From NCBI GenBank assembly GCA_041746135.1, contig JBGTHQ010000037.1:124001-188000 (forward strand): 64,000 nucleotides of DNA, in the 5' to 3' direction. The notes beneath the pieces were generated by a model. It searched no databases and had not been told where the DNA came from. It worked only from the letters and a program-made list of their open reading frames with translations. The DNA is from Alg239-R122 sp041746135. Its GTDB lineage: Bacteria; Pseudomonadota; Alphaproteobacteria; Sphingomonadales; Sphingomonadaceae. Made by a program: the position numbers and the translations under genes. Positions 1 through 8,610 of the stretch are shown one piece after another (within the stretch, counting starts at the first letter, position 1; every line of letters begins with the position of its first letter).

Positions 1-311
<311 letters not shown>

Positions 312-376
312 TTATGCTTTCCGTCATTCCGGCGATGCCGGAATCTTAAGGCTGTCTCAATGTCGCTTGTCTCGTC
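312..376. repeat. Short gap with a perfect hairpin between the two metH genes
   Basis: The gap contains an inverted repeat, ATTCCGGC-GAT-GCCGGAAT at 326-344, with 8-bp arms and a 3-base loop. No T-run follows on either side, so it does not look like an intrinsic terminator. Hairpins of this sort are often dispersed intergenic repeats in alphaproteobacteria, or could tune the ratio of the two metH products; neither is shown here. Confidence 0.5.
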
Positions 377-1438
377 TCACGCCGCCATGGTGAATGATTC
401 AAGTCCGGCCAGACGTGTCTTGATATCCAGAGTGGGGATATGACGCGGAGACTGGCCCGCTACCAGTTTGGCCAAAGCGGCTATATGCTGCGGTGTAGAA
501 CCGCAGCACCCGCCGACAATGTTGACAAGGCCATCATCCACCCACACACCCACTTGCCGTGCGGTATCCTCGGGCATCTCGTCATATTCGCCCAGATCAT
601 TGGGCAAACCCGCATTGGGATAGGCCATGATCAGCGTGTCGGCAATCGGCGAGAGCGCTTTCAGGTGCGGACGCAGCAGATCCGCGCCGAACGAGCAGTT
701 GAGGCCAATCGTCAACGGTTTGACATGACGAATCGCGCACCAGAATGCCTCCACCGTATGGCCGGACAGATTGCGGCCGGCCATATCGGTGATCGTCATG
801 GAAATCATCAACGGTACATCGCGGCCCGCAGCATCTGCAGCTTCCTGCGCAGCCATAGCCGCCGATTTCGCATTGAGCGTATCGAAAATCGTTTCGATCA
901 GAATGAGATCGGCACCCGCCGCAATCAATGCATCGCATTGTTCGCGATAGACCGCTTTCATCTCGTCGAACCCCAGTTCACGATAGCCCGGATCATCGAC
1001 ATCGGGCGACAGCGAAAGCGTCTTGTTGGTCGGCCCGATCGCGCCCGCGACGTAACGCGGTCGCCCGTCGTTCGCTTCGGCCCTGTCACAGGCCGCGCGC
1101 GCGATTTTTACCGATGCCGTATTGAGTTCGCCCACCAGATGCTCGGCCTTGTAATCGGCCTGGCTGATGCGGGTCGAGCTGAAAGTATTGGTTTCGACAA
1201 TATCGCTGCCAGCCTCCAGATAGGCATAAGTGATCGCTTCCACCACATCGGGCCGGGTGAGCGAGAGCATGTCGTTATTGCCCTTTTGGTCCGCGACCAG
1301 ATCCAAATCGCCGCGATAGTCAGATTCCTGCAATTTATAGTTCTGTATCGCCGTGCCATAGGCACCGTCGATGAGCATAATGCGCCGGGCCGCTTCGGCG
1401 GTAATGGCTTCGCGTACATTTCGTACTGGCGCTTTCAT
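377..1438 (-). CDS. metH: Methionine synthase, homocysteine S-methyltransferase half
   Basis: A 353-residue homocysteine-binding TIM barrel corresponding to the N-terminal domain of MetH, present here as its own gene. Conserved features include RIMLIDGAYGT near the start and the zinc-binding cysteines in GLNCSFG and in GGCCGS near the C-terminus. Homocysteine bound to zinc would receive the methyl group carried on B12 by the partner encoded at 311-1. The start at 1438 is chosen because its ATG overlaps the metF stop (ATGA) and the family domain begins soon after. A longer reading to 1570 adds 44 residues of metF antisense frame with no family similarity. It is the third gene of the regulator-metF-metH operon. 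Confidence 0.93.
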   Translation of the reverse strand: MKAPVRNVREAITAEAARRIMLIDGAYGTAIQNYKLQESDYRGDLDLVADQKGNNDMLSLTRPDVVEAITYAYLEAGSDIVETNTFSSTRISQADYKAEHLVGELNTASVKIARAACDRAEANDGRPRYVAGAIGPTNKTLSLSPDVDDPGYRELGFDEMKAVYREQCDALIAAGADLILIETIFDTLNAKSAAMAAQEAADAAGRDVPLMISMTITDMAGRNLSGHTVEAFWCAIRHVKPLTIGLNCSFGADLLRPHLKALSPIADTLIMAYPNAGLPNDLGEYDEMPEDTARQVGVWVDDGLVNIVGGCCGSTPQHIAALAKLVAGQSPRHIPTLDIKTRLAGLESFTMAA

Positions 1439-2379
1439 GCGATTTTCTCCGAGAGAACGTGCGATACCGGGCGACGGCCCAGCAGATGGCAGATGGCGTA
1501 GCTGAGTTCGGCACGGTTCAATGTGTAGAAATGGAATTGCCGCACGCCGCCCGCATAAAGGCGGCGGCACATTTCCGACGCAATCGTGGCCGCAACCAGT
1601 TGGCGCGCGGCGGGCTGGTGATCAAGGCCTTCGAACAGCGCATCCATCCAATCCGGGATTTTGGCGCCACACATGCCCGCAAATTTGCGTGTCTGCGCGA
1701 CATTGGACACGGGCAAGATACCTGGCACCAGTTCAGCATGGATGCCGCAAGCAGCCGCGGCATCGCGAAAGCGGAAATAGGCATCGGGCGAAAAGAAAAA
1801 CTGCGTAATGGCGCGGCTTGCCCCGGCATCGAGCTTGCGCTTCAGATTGTCGAGATCGTCCTGTGGGCACCCTGCCTCCGGATGCGTTTCGGGATAGGCC
1901 GCGACCGATATTTCGAAATCGGCAATGTCTTTCAAGCCTTTCACCAGCTCGGCGGCGCTGGCATAACCTTGGGGATGCGGAGCGAACGGCTGGCCCTGCG
2001 TGGGCGGGTCACCGCGCAGCGCAACGATATGCCGCACGCCTGCTTCCCAATAGGCTTCGGCTACGTCGCGAATTTCGCGCTTGCTAGCCTCGACGCACGT
2101 CAGATGCGCAGCCGCCGGAATGCGAGTCTCGTTGACGATCCGCGCTACGGTTGCGTGCGTGCGTTCGCGTGTGGATCCGCCTGCGCCATAGGTCACGGAT
2201 ACAAAACGCGGGTCCAGTGGCTCGAGCGTTTTCACGCTGTCCCATAATGTCTGCTCCATCTGTTCGTTTTTGGGCGGGAAAAATTCGAATGACACTTCGG
2301 CATCGCCGGACAAACCCGCGAACAGCGGTTCGTCAAGTGCGGTCTTGGCTTCCTTGAGCTGTAAGAGAGAGGGGGTCAT
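1435..2379 (-). CDS. metF: Methylenetetrahydrofolate reductase
   Basis: A 314-residue FAD-dependent TIM-barrel enzyme that reduces 5,10-methylene-THF to 5-methyl-THF, the methyl donor for the MetH proteins encoded just downstream. The N-terminal VSFEFFPPKNEQME motif and RFVSVTYGAGGSTRERT are hallmark MetF stretches; AAHLTCVEAS and HIVALRGDPP follow. The gene overlaps the upstream regulator (ATGA at 2376-2379) and the downstream metH part (1435-1438), so the three are almost certainly one transcript with translational coupling. Length matches the bacterial family. Confidence 0.95.
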   Translation of the reverse strand: MTPSLLQLKEAKTALDEPLFAGLSGDAEVSFEFFPPKNEQMEQTLWDSVKTLEPLDPRFVSVTYGAGGSTRERTHATVARIVNETRIPAAAHLTCVEASKREIRDVAEAYWEAGVRHIVALRGDPPTQGQPFAPHPQGYASAAELVKGLKDIADFEISVAAYPETHPEAGCPQDDLDNLKRKLDAGASRAITQFFFSPDAYFRFRDAAAACGIHAELVPGILPVSNVAQTRKFAGMCGAKIPDWMDALFEGLDHQPAARQLVAATIASEMCRRLYAGGVRQFHFYTLNRAELSYAICHLLGRRPVSHVLSEKIA

Positions 2380-3398
2380 GCGGCGGCCTTTTTAGAAATG
2401 GTTCTTTGCGAAAGCGACCTGGCGGAGTGTCGGCGGTGCGGCACCAGCGAAAAGCGGCTGCGCGTACCGGTCCATATTTTTACGGTCAGTTTGCCGCCCG
2501 AAAGTTCGTGTGCATGATCGAGTGCGAAGCCGCCGCCTGCAAAAAGCTGTTCGATCTGTTCATTGGAAAAGCCGAGCCGGGCATGCGCATCGCGGGTCCG
2601 AAGTTCCTCATGATCGTGCGGGGCAAAATCAACAACGACGATGCGACCTTCGGAGGCCGTGACCCGTCCCGCTTCGGCAAGTACCCGTTCCGGATTTTGA
2701 GCATAATGCAGCACCTGATGCAGCAAGATTGTGTCATAGCTGCCGGATTCCAAAGGCAGATCGTTGAAATCGCCCTGCACCAGATCGACCTGTCCAGAAG
2801 CCAGATGTTGCAGCTTTGCGCGAGCGAGCCGCAACATTTCCGGGCTGTTGTCGACCGCCGTCGCGTGCGTTATTTGCGGCGCGAACAGTTCGACCATTCG
2901 CCCCGTGCCCGTGCCGACATCAAGTAGATGACCAAGATTTTCGCTGCCGAGTATGTCTGTCAACGCTGTTTCCACATGCGCTTCGGCGACGTGCAACGAA
3001 CGCAGCGCATCCCAGTTTTCGGCATGTATACTGAAATATTCCGCGGCCTGATGCTCGCGCTGGGCGCGCACATCTTGGAGACGGGCAATATCGGCCCTAC
3101 TTTGAGCCGCAATGTCATCGCCGCCTTGCCGCGTGCTATCGAGCAACCGGGCCAATGCATCTTGCGTGCCCGAGTGATGCCCGGCGAAACTTGGCCGCAT
3201 GAACACCCAGCTGCCTTCCTTGCGCCGTTCGGCAAGCCCCGCCTCATCCAGTATGCGCACGTGGCGCGACACCCGCGGTTGGCTCTGGTCCAGAACGAGC
3301 GCCAGTTCGCCGACGGCGAGTTCCATCTGTTGCAGCAACAACATGATGCGCAGCCGCGATTGGTCTGCAAGCGCGCGAAAGATGGTAAGCATATCCAT
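2376..3398 (-). CDS. ArsR-family regulator fused to a SAM-dependent methyltransferase
   Basis: A 340-residue two-domain protein. Residues 1-70 form an ArsR/SmtB winged helix (MLTIFRALADQSRLRIM, then SQPRVSRHVRILDEAGL as recognition region) without the cysteine pair of metal sensors. Residues about 120-270 are a class I methyltransferase with the SAM loop LDVGTGTGRMVE at 159-170. It leads the metF-metH operon, so a role as a SAM- or SAH-responsive repressor of methionine genes is the natural inference; SahR/SamR-type ArsR regulators are established in proteobacteria. Start 3398 is preferred over 3410 because the ArsR fold starts there and 3410 lies inside the 24-bp palindrome. Enzymatic activity is unproven; the domain may only sense SAM/SAH. 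Confidence 0.85.
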   Translation of the reverse strand: MDMLTIFRALADQSRLRIMLLLQQMELAVGELALVLDQSQPRVSRHVRILDEAGLAERRKEGSWVFMRPSFAGHHSGTQDALARLLDSTRQGGDDIAAQSRADIARLQDVRAQREHQAAEYFSIHAENWDALRSLHVAEAHVETALTDILGSENLGHLLDVGTGTGRMVELFAPQITHATAVDNSPEMLRLARAKLQHLASGQVDLVQGDFNDLPLESGSYDTILLHQVLHYAQNPERVLAEAGRVTASEGRIVVVDFAPHDHEELRTRDAHARLGFSNEQIEQLFAGGGFALDHAHELSGGKLTVKIWTGTRSRFSLVPHRRHSARSLSQRTISKKAAA

Positions 3399-3406
3399 TA
3401 AATGTA

Positions 3407-3430
3407 TCATATAAAGAATTCTTTATATGA
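3407..3430. promoter_or_regulatory. 24-bp perfect palindrome, probable operator of the methionine operon
   Basis: Positions 3407-3430 form a perfect palindrome with half-site TCATATAAAGAA and its complement TTCTTTATATGA. It lies 8 bp upstream of the chosen start of the ArsR-methyltransferase gene, where bound repressor would block transcription or initiation. Size, AT-rich symmetry and position fit autoregulation by an ArsR-family dimer. The regulator assignment is inference from position. Confidence 0.8.
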
Positions 3431-3576
3431 GGTCAATCGCTAGCTATATCGCGACTGCAAAACTCTGAAACGCAGCAGCCCGGGGCATATGATTGCCCTT
3501 TTCCTGTTGCAATCTAGGGTATGTCTATCATATTCCTGCGGCCTGGATCCCTCCGGACAATATTACGAGGACTATC

Positions 3577-3864
3577 ATGAAAAAATTCGTTGCTTTATCT
3601 TTCGCTATTCCCGTCGCGATCGGCCTTGCCGCATGTTCAAGCGAGGAAGCCACAACTCCGATTGAAGAAAATTCGGTTGAAGCTGCTGCCGATAGCACGA
3701 TGGAACAGGCCGACACCGCCGCCGCGGGTGTCGAGAACGCGATCGCCGAAGCTGAAGCTAATGCCGACGATACCGCTAAATCGATCGAGCAGAGCAGTGA
3801 AAATGCCGCAGCCGGTGTTATCGAAGCCGCTGGCGAACGGGCGCAAGACGAGATCGAGAGATAG
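3577..3864 (+). CDS. Small Ala/Glu-rich lipoprotein of unknown function
   Basis: A 95-residue protein with a lipoprotein signal: MKKFVALSFAIPVAIGLAAC, with the lipobox LAAC ending at Cys 20. The mature part is acidic and alanine-rich (repeated AAA, EAEANADD, ENAAAGVIEAAGER), probably helical and periplasmic, anchored by lipid. The start at 3577 follows an ACGAGG ribosome site by about 7 bases; an upstream in-frame ATG at 3493 has no signal-peptide sense. Another small lipoprotein gene follows 15 bp later. I do not recognise a family. Confidence 0.75.
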   Translation: MKKFVALSFAIPVAIGLAACSSEEATTPIEENSVEAAADSTMEQADTAAAGVENAIAEAEANADDTAKSIEQSSENAAAGVIEAAGERAQDEIER

Positions 3865-3879
3865 GATTGCTGCGGCCGC

Positions 3880-4110
3880 GTGGATAACGTCCGAATGCAT
3901 ACTACCCGGTTTGTCACCCTGTCAGTGTTGATGATCTGCAGCCTGCTGGCCGCCTGCGGGCGGACGGATAACTCGCCTATGTCAGGCAATGTGAAACTGG
4001 ATGAGGCGCGCGAACTCGAAAAAGCCGCTGTCATGCTGGATGCACAGCGGGTCGATGCAAGCGTCGCTGCGGCGGATGCAGACGTCGTAACGGGCGACGA
4101 AGCTAACTAA
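3880..4110 (+). CDS. Small lipoprotein of unknown function
   Basis: A 76-residue product (71 if it starts at the ATG at 3895) with a clear lipoprotein signal, TTRFVTLSVLMICSLLAACG, lipobox LAAC. The short mature part carries DEARELEKAAVMLDAQRVDA and an acidic tail. It follows the previous lipoprotein gene closely and is probably co-transcribed. No family recognised; short length keeps confidence moderate, but the signal peptide is convincing. Confidence 0.6.
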   Translation: MDNVRMHTTRFVTLSVLMICSLLAACGRTDNSPMSGNVKLDEARELEKAAVMLDAQRVDASVAAADADVVTGDEAN

Positions 4111-4142
4111 AACGTGCTGAAAGAAATGCCGCGACAGTCTTG

Positions 4143-5324
4143 CTATGGTATGTGATGGCTCGCGACCGCGCGCGCAACAGCCTGCATCAGGCGCATTCGT
4201 TCCGGTATGCTGGCAGTGGTTTCGGCAAGCATAACCGCAACGGCATAGCGTGTCCCGTCGGGGGCGGTCATGACGCCGATATCATTATATCCGGTCGACA
4301 CGGGCGGCAGATCCTGTCCCGTACCGGTTTTATGCAAGAACTGCCATCCGTACGGCACGCCCGCTTTCAATCGATTGGGCCCGCTGCGGGTTCGGCTCAT
4401 GATATCGAGCAGCAACCGGGTCGACGATCCGCTCAGCAATTCACCACGTGCCAGCTTATCCAATCCGTTCACGATCGCTTCCGGGCTGGCGCCGTCAACC
4501 GGATCGGCGAGATAACGGTCAAGAGCGGCCTTGCGGAGGGTATAGGGAAGCTCTTCCCTCGCCGCATAAAACTGGCGTCCAATCGCATATTTTTGATCCC
4601 ATTCCAGTCCGGCAATACCCGACTGCAGATACCGTTCGCCGGGACCGAACCGAATGCGGCCCAAGTTCTTACGATTGATGAAATCACGGATAGCGTCCGG
4701 GCCGCCGGCACGGCGTAACAGCGTATCGTTGGCGGTATTGTCGCTGTTGATAATGGCTTGTTCGACAAGCTCGAGGATAGTGTCGTTGACGACGCCTTCG
4801 GTCAGAACGCGGCTGCGAATGGGCTGATAAAAGACCGCCAGATCGTCACGGGTAATCGACAATCTTTCGTCGAGCCGGATTTTTCCGCTGTCGACCATGT
4901 CCAGCACGGTGAGTACGACCCACAGTTTCGATACGCTTTGCTGCGGAAAATACTGGTCACCGCGTTTGGCAACAGTCCATCCCCCATCGATTCGCTTGAC
5001 GGCAATTCCCGTGGTGCCGGGGAAGGAACGCCATAAACTGTCGATTTCCGCAACCAGTGCGGGACTGGGTTGATCGTGGTACGAATCATAGACCGGTCGC
5101 CGGTTTATAGTATCCTGTACATTTGGATTGCTGACCGGAGGCTGGGGGCCCGATGCTTGCGGACGAACGTTCGGCGGGGGCGTGGAACTCGGAATGGCGA
5201 CACATCCTGTTGCCAAGGCCAACATCAGGTATGTCAGACCAGCAAGCAGTCTCTTTCCATAGCGGGAGATGATCACGGCCGGATTGTCTTTTGATAGTTT
5301 CGAGTTTTTCATAAGGTGTTTCAT
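4143..5324 (-). CDS. Class A beta-lactamase-like serine hydrolase, lipoprotein
   Basis: A 393-residue protein with all three class A motifs: S130-V-S-K133 (nucleophile and general base lysine), S194-D-N196, and K332-T-G334. An Arg/Lys-rich N-terminus and hydrophobic stretch end in LALATGC (Cys 41), a probable lipobox, so the enzyme is likely membrane-anchored in the periplasm. A proline-rich linker (about residues 47-70) precedes the catalytic domain. It could hydrolyse beta-lactams, or be a related serine peptidase; substrate cannot be told from sequence. No LysR-type ampR-like gene sits next to it. An alternative start is the ATG at 5312. Confidence 0.85.
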   Translation of the reverse strand: MKHLMKNSKLSKDNPAVIISRYGKRLLAGLTYLMLALATGCVAIPSSTPPPNVRPQASGPQPPVSNPNVQDTINRRPVYDSYHDQPSPALVAEIDSLWRSFPGTTGIAVKRIDGGWTVAKRGDQYFPQQSVSKLWVVLTVLDMVDSGKIRLDERLSITRDDLAVFYQPIRSRVLTEGVVNDTILELVEQAIINSDNTANDTLLRRAGGPDAIRDFINRKNLGRIRFGPGERYLQSGIAGLEWDQKYAIGRQFYAAREELPYTLRKAALDRYLADPVDGASPEAIVNGLDKLARGELLSGSSTRLLLDIMSRTRSGPNRLKAGVPYGWQFLHKTGTGQDLPPVSTGYNDIGVMTAPDGTRYAVAVMLAETTASIPERMRLMQAVARAVASHHIP

Positions 5325-5426
5325 ATCGTTATGGAAATGAATAAAGCCTTGCGGCTCGTGGCAATTCGGTTGGTCAGTAAAGATCCGGACATCCGATCTG
5401 GTGTTGTGGCAAATCTCATATCCAAT

Positions 5427-7049
5427 CTACGGAGACTTTTTGATCAGCACGGTGTCGGCCGCAACGGCCGCACGCTCAGGATAGTCGCTGGTATAGTGCA
5501 ACCCGCGGCTTTCCTTGCGTGAAAGCGCCGACTCTATAATCAAAGAGGCCACTTCGATCAGGTTGCGAAGTTCGATCAGGTCGGGTGTCACGCGAAAATT
5601 GCCATAATATTCATTCACCTCGCGCCGCAATAACGCGACGCGATGCTGCGCACGTTCCAGCCGTTTGGTAGTGCGCACTATCCCCACATAATCCCACATG
5701 AAGCGCCGAATTTCACGCCAGTTGTGCTGAACGACGATTTCCTCGTCTGAATCGGTCACGCGGCTGGCATCCCAAGGTTGCACCTCGGGCGGGGTGCCCA
5801 GAGTATCCCAGGTATCCAGTATATCCTGTGCCGCCGCGCCGCCGAATACGAAACATTCAAGCAGGCTGTTCGAAGCCAGCCGGTTGGCGCCGTGCAATCC
5901 GGATTCGCTCACTTCGCCCGCTGCATAAAGACCGGTCAGGTCGGTCTGCCCTTTCAGGTCGATCAACACACCGCCGCATGTATAATGCTGCGCCGGGACG
6001 ACTGGAATAGGTTGCTGTGTGATATCGATTCCCAGCCCGAGCAGCTTGTGGAAGATCGTCGGAAAATGGTGCCGCACGAATTCCGGTTCTTTATGGCTGA
6101 TATCCAGATGCACATAGTCGAGGCCGAGCCGCTTGATCTCGTGATCGATCGCGCGCGCCACGATATCGCGCGGTGCAAGTTCGAGCCGTTCGTCGAAATC
6201 TCCCATGAAACGATAGCCTCGAGCGCCTTTTTCCTTGGCAGGTATCAACAAATGCCCACCCTCGCCGCGCACCGCTTCGGTGATCAGAAAATTCTTGGCC
6301 TCAAGATTATAGAGACAGGTCGGATGAAACTGCATAAATTCCATGTTGGAAATCCGCGCACCCGCACGCCATGCCATCGCAATACCGTCGCCGGTCGCTC
6401 CGCGTGGGCTGGTCGAGAAAAGATAGGTTCTTCCTGCGCCTCCGGTCGCCAATATGGTCGCGCGGGCGGTAATGGTTTCGACCAGACCGGTGGCCCGGTT
6501 CAGAGCATATGCCCCCCATATGCGCTTATTATCGTTACTCTCTGAGAAACCCGAAACATGCCGATCGGCAATCAGATCCACCGCTACCATATCGGGCAGC
6601 ATGGTGATATTGGAATTGGCATTTGCCGCGCGTTCCAGTGCGGACTGGACGGCCCAGCCCGTGGCGTCGTCCACATGCACAATGCGCCGGTGGCTGTGTC
6701 CGCCCTCGCGGGTGAGGTGAAGGTCCTGGTCTTTCTCGCGATTGAACGGAACGCCCATGTCGATCAGCGCATCGATTTCCGCAGGCGCGTTTTCAACAAC
6801 AAACTCGACGGTTTCGCGCCGGTTGAGGCCAGCCCCCGCGGCCATCGTATCTTCTATATGGCTTTCGAATGTGTCGCCGGGTTCCAGAACGGCGGCGATC
6901 CCGCCCTGCGCCCAGCTGGTCGACCCCCCCGAAATCGCTCCCTTCGCCAATACCAGAACGCGTTTTGTCTTCGCCAGCCTGAGCGCCGCCGTAAGCCCGG
7001 CTGCCCCCGAACCGATGATCAGGACATCATGGTCGTTTCGCGCCGACAT
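5427..7049 (-). CDS. nadB: L-aspartate oxidase
   Basis: A 540-residue flavoprotein that oxidises L-aspartate to iminoaspartate for quinolinate and NAD synthesis. The N-terminal Rossmann loop is IIGSGAAGL (residues 11-19), followed by GGSTSWAQGGIAAV and the succinate-dehydrogenase-like active-site segment REGGHSHRRIVHVDDATG (about 114-131). FHPTCL and GLYAAGEVSESGLHGANRLASNSLLE, which closes the FAD site, are present. Length is typical. The ABC ATPase gene ends at the base directly before its ATG, so the two are probably transcribed together. nadA and nadC are not in the window. Confidence 0.95.
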   Translation of the reverse strand: MSARNDHDVLIIGSGAAGLTAALRLAKTKRVLVLAKGAISGGSTSWAQGGIAAVLEPGDTFESHIEDTMAAGAGLNRRETVEFVVENAPAEIDALIDMGVPFNREKDQDLHLTREGGHSHRRIVHVDDATGWAVQSALERAANANSNITMLPDMVAVDLIADRHVSGFSESNDNKRIWGAYALNRATGLVETITARATILATGGAGRTYLFSTSPRGATGDGIAMAWRAGARISNMEFMQFHPTCLYNLEAKNFLITEAVRGEGGHLLIPAKEKGARGYRFMGDFDERLELAPRDIVARAIDHEIKRLGLDYVHLDISHKEPEFVRHHFPTIFHKLLGLGIDITQQPIPVVPAQHYTCGGVLIDLKGQTDLTGLYAAGEVSESGLHGANRLASNSLLECFVFGGAAAQDILDTWDTLGTPPEVQPWDASRVTDSDEEIVVQHNWREIRRFMWDYVGIVRTTKRLERAQHRVALLRREVNEYYGNFRVTPDLIELRNLIEVASLIIESALSRKESRGLHYTSDYPERAAVAADTVLIKKSP

Positions 7050-7985
7050 CTATGCTGCTTCGCGCGTCAGGTTCAGGAATACGTCTTCCAGATCGGCCTC
7101 GCGCGTGCTGACATCCTCGATATCGAACCCTGCGCTGCGCACAACCGACATGATCTTGCCGGCATTGGCCTTGTCCTTGTCGTACGTGATTTCCAGCGTG
7201 CGGGGGGCAATGCGCTCCACTTTCGTAAACAGCTCGTGCGCGGGCACCGTCTCCGCGTCACGGTCCAGTGTCAGCACAATCAGCTTTTCCGTAGCCATGC
7301 TGACAAGCTCCGAAGTGGTTTTGTCGGCGATCAGTTTGCCATGATTGATGATGGCGATACGGTCGCACAATTGTTCGGCTTCCTCGAGATAATGGGTGGT
7401 CAGCACTATGGTAACGCCGGCGTCGTTGAGTTCGCGCACATAACGCCACAATTGCTGCCGCAAATCGATGTCTACGCCTGCGGTCGGCTCATCCAGAACC
7501 AGAATGGGCGGCGAATGCACCATGGCCTTGGCAACGAGCAGCCGCCGCTTCATGCCGCCCGACAGAGTGCGGGCATAGGCTTCGGCCTTGTCTTCCAGAT
7601 GCACTGCCCTCAGCAGTTCCATCGACCGCCTTTTCGCTTTCGGCACGCCGAACAGTCCGCCTTGCAATTCCAGTGTCTCGAAGGGCGTGAAAAACGGGTC
7701 GAACATGATTTCCTGCGGTACGATGCCGATCGATGCCTTGGCGTTGCGGGGGTCGCGGTCGATATCGAACCCCCAGATGGACGCCCCGCCGGAGCTTTTG
7801 TTGACAAGGCCTGACAAGATGTTGATCAGCGTTGACTTGCCTGCGCCATTGGGGCCGAGCAGCCCGAATATCATGCCGCGCGGAATATCCAGAGAGATAT
7901 TATCCAGCGCGAGCTTGGGCGGACTGTTTTTCGTGCCCGCATAGGTTTTGCACAAGTTGCGGATGGAAATGGCAGCTTCGGTCAT
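7050..7985 (-). CDS. ABC transporter ATP-binding protein (drug/ABC-2 type)
   Basis: A 311-residue nucleotide-binding subunit. Walker A is GPNGAGKST (44-52), signature LSGGM (141-145) and Walker B ILVLDEP (161-167). The C-terminal extension with DLEDVFLNLT is typical of ABC-2 exporter ATPases (CcmA-like). The start at 7985 is the first ATG; the frame stays open to a TTG at 8021. No permease gene is adjacent: nadB follows immediately and the upstream neighbour is divergent. It therefore has to pair with a membrane partner encoded elsewhere. Function beyond ATP-driven export is not inferable. Confidence 0.88.
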   Translation of the reverse strand: MTEAAISIRNLCKTYAGTKNSPPKLALDNISLDIPRGMIFGLLGPNGAGKSTLINILSGLVNKSSGGASIWGFDIDRDPRNAKASIGIVPQEIMFDPFFTPFETLELQGGLFGVPKAKRRSMELLRAVHLEDKAEAYARTLSGGMKRRLLVAKAMVHSPPILVLDEPTAGVDIDLRQQLWRYVRELNDAGVTIVLTTHYLEEAEQLCDRIAIINHGKLIADKTTSELVSMATEKLIVLTLDRDAETVPAHELFTKVERIAPRTLEITYDKDKANAGKIMSVVRSAGFDIEDVSTREADLEDVFLNLTREAA

Positions 7986-8128
7986 GGCGAACGACTTAGC
8001 GGCTTTGTTTTCAAGGCGCAAAGCCTAAAACGCTAGTAAAAACATTCATTATCCATACCAAGTTTTCGTGATAGGACGGGTATCTGCACCACACGATAAT
8101 TTACCAGTCGACCGGCTAAACTGACTTC

Positions 8129-8350
8129 ATGGGGACCAGACATTATAACAGCGTAGTGACTAGGCTATACGCCATCACGACTGCCTTGCTGGTATCGGTT
8201 GCGACTTCCGCTTTCGCGCAGTCGATCAATGACAATGCCGAGATAGTCGTTTTGCGGTCGCTCTCGCTCGTCAAGATGGCAGAAAGAGTGATTGTTGCGA
8301 CAGTATTCTTGCAACTGGGTACGACCGGCGTTAAATGCAGAGACATATGA
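8129..8350 (+). CDS. Short exported ORF, possible remnant of a secreted DUF4402-like protein
   Basis: A 73-residue reading frame with a good signal peptide (LYAITTALLVSVATSAFAQ) followed by NDNAEIVVLRSLSLVKMAE. The A-E-I-V...L-S-L-V-K pattern resembles the start of DUF4402 proteins, but the rest of that roughly 150-residue domain is missing and the tail looks random. It overlaps the start of the next gene by 4 bases. It may be a truncated, decayed gene or a tiny exported peptide. Evidence is weak. Confidence 0.3.
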   Translation: MGTRHYNSVVTRLYAITTALLVSVATSAFAQSINDNAEIVVLRSLSLVKMAERVIVATVFLQLGTTGVKCRDI

Positions 8351-8544
8351 ATTATGTGCCTGAAATCATCCGCACCCCTGCCAAACGTGTCGCATGCGAT
8401 GGTGCGACCGACATTCGTGGTGGTGCCGCGTTGGGCCATCCGCGTGTGTGGCTGGAAATCGACGAAAAAGGCTATGTCGATTGCGGCTATTGCGACCGCA
8501 GGTTCATTCTGGTCGGCGGCCCTGCCGATGTGCCGACGGCCTGA
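8347..8544 (+). CDS. Zinc-finger (CHCC) domain protein
   Basis: A 65-residue protein with the zinc-ligand pattern of the zf-CHCC family: Cys in RVACDG, His in LGHPRVWL, and the CxxC in VDCGYCDRRF. Homologues in mitochondria (NDUFS6) belong to respiratory complex I, and small bacterial versions are common in alphaproteobacteria, where a link to complex I is likely but not shown here. The start at 8347 is chosen over the in-frame ATG at 8335 because family members begin close to this point. Confidence 0.85.
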   Translation: MNYVPEIIRTPAKRVACDGATDIRGGAALGHPRVWLEIDEKGYVDCGYCDRRFILVGGPADVPTA

Positions 8545-8610
8545 TTTCTTCCCCGACACATGATCGATATTTGACTGGCAGATGCTGCGCAAATGCCTAT
8601 ATCTGATCGC

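Noticed and set aside
440..1501. 353-residue plus-strand ORF
   Set aside because: Antisense to metH; no similarity, and the metH reading is strongly supported by motifs and operon overlaps.
6558..7814. 418-residue plus-strand ORF
   Set aside because: Antisense to the nadB/ABC genes; no domain, composition typical of shadow frames.
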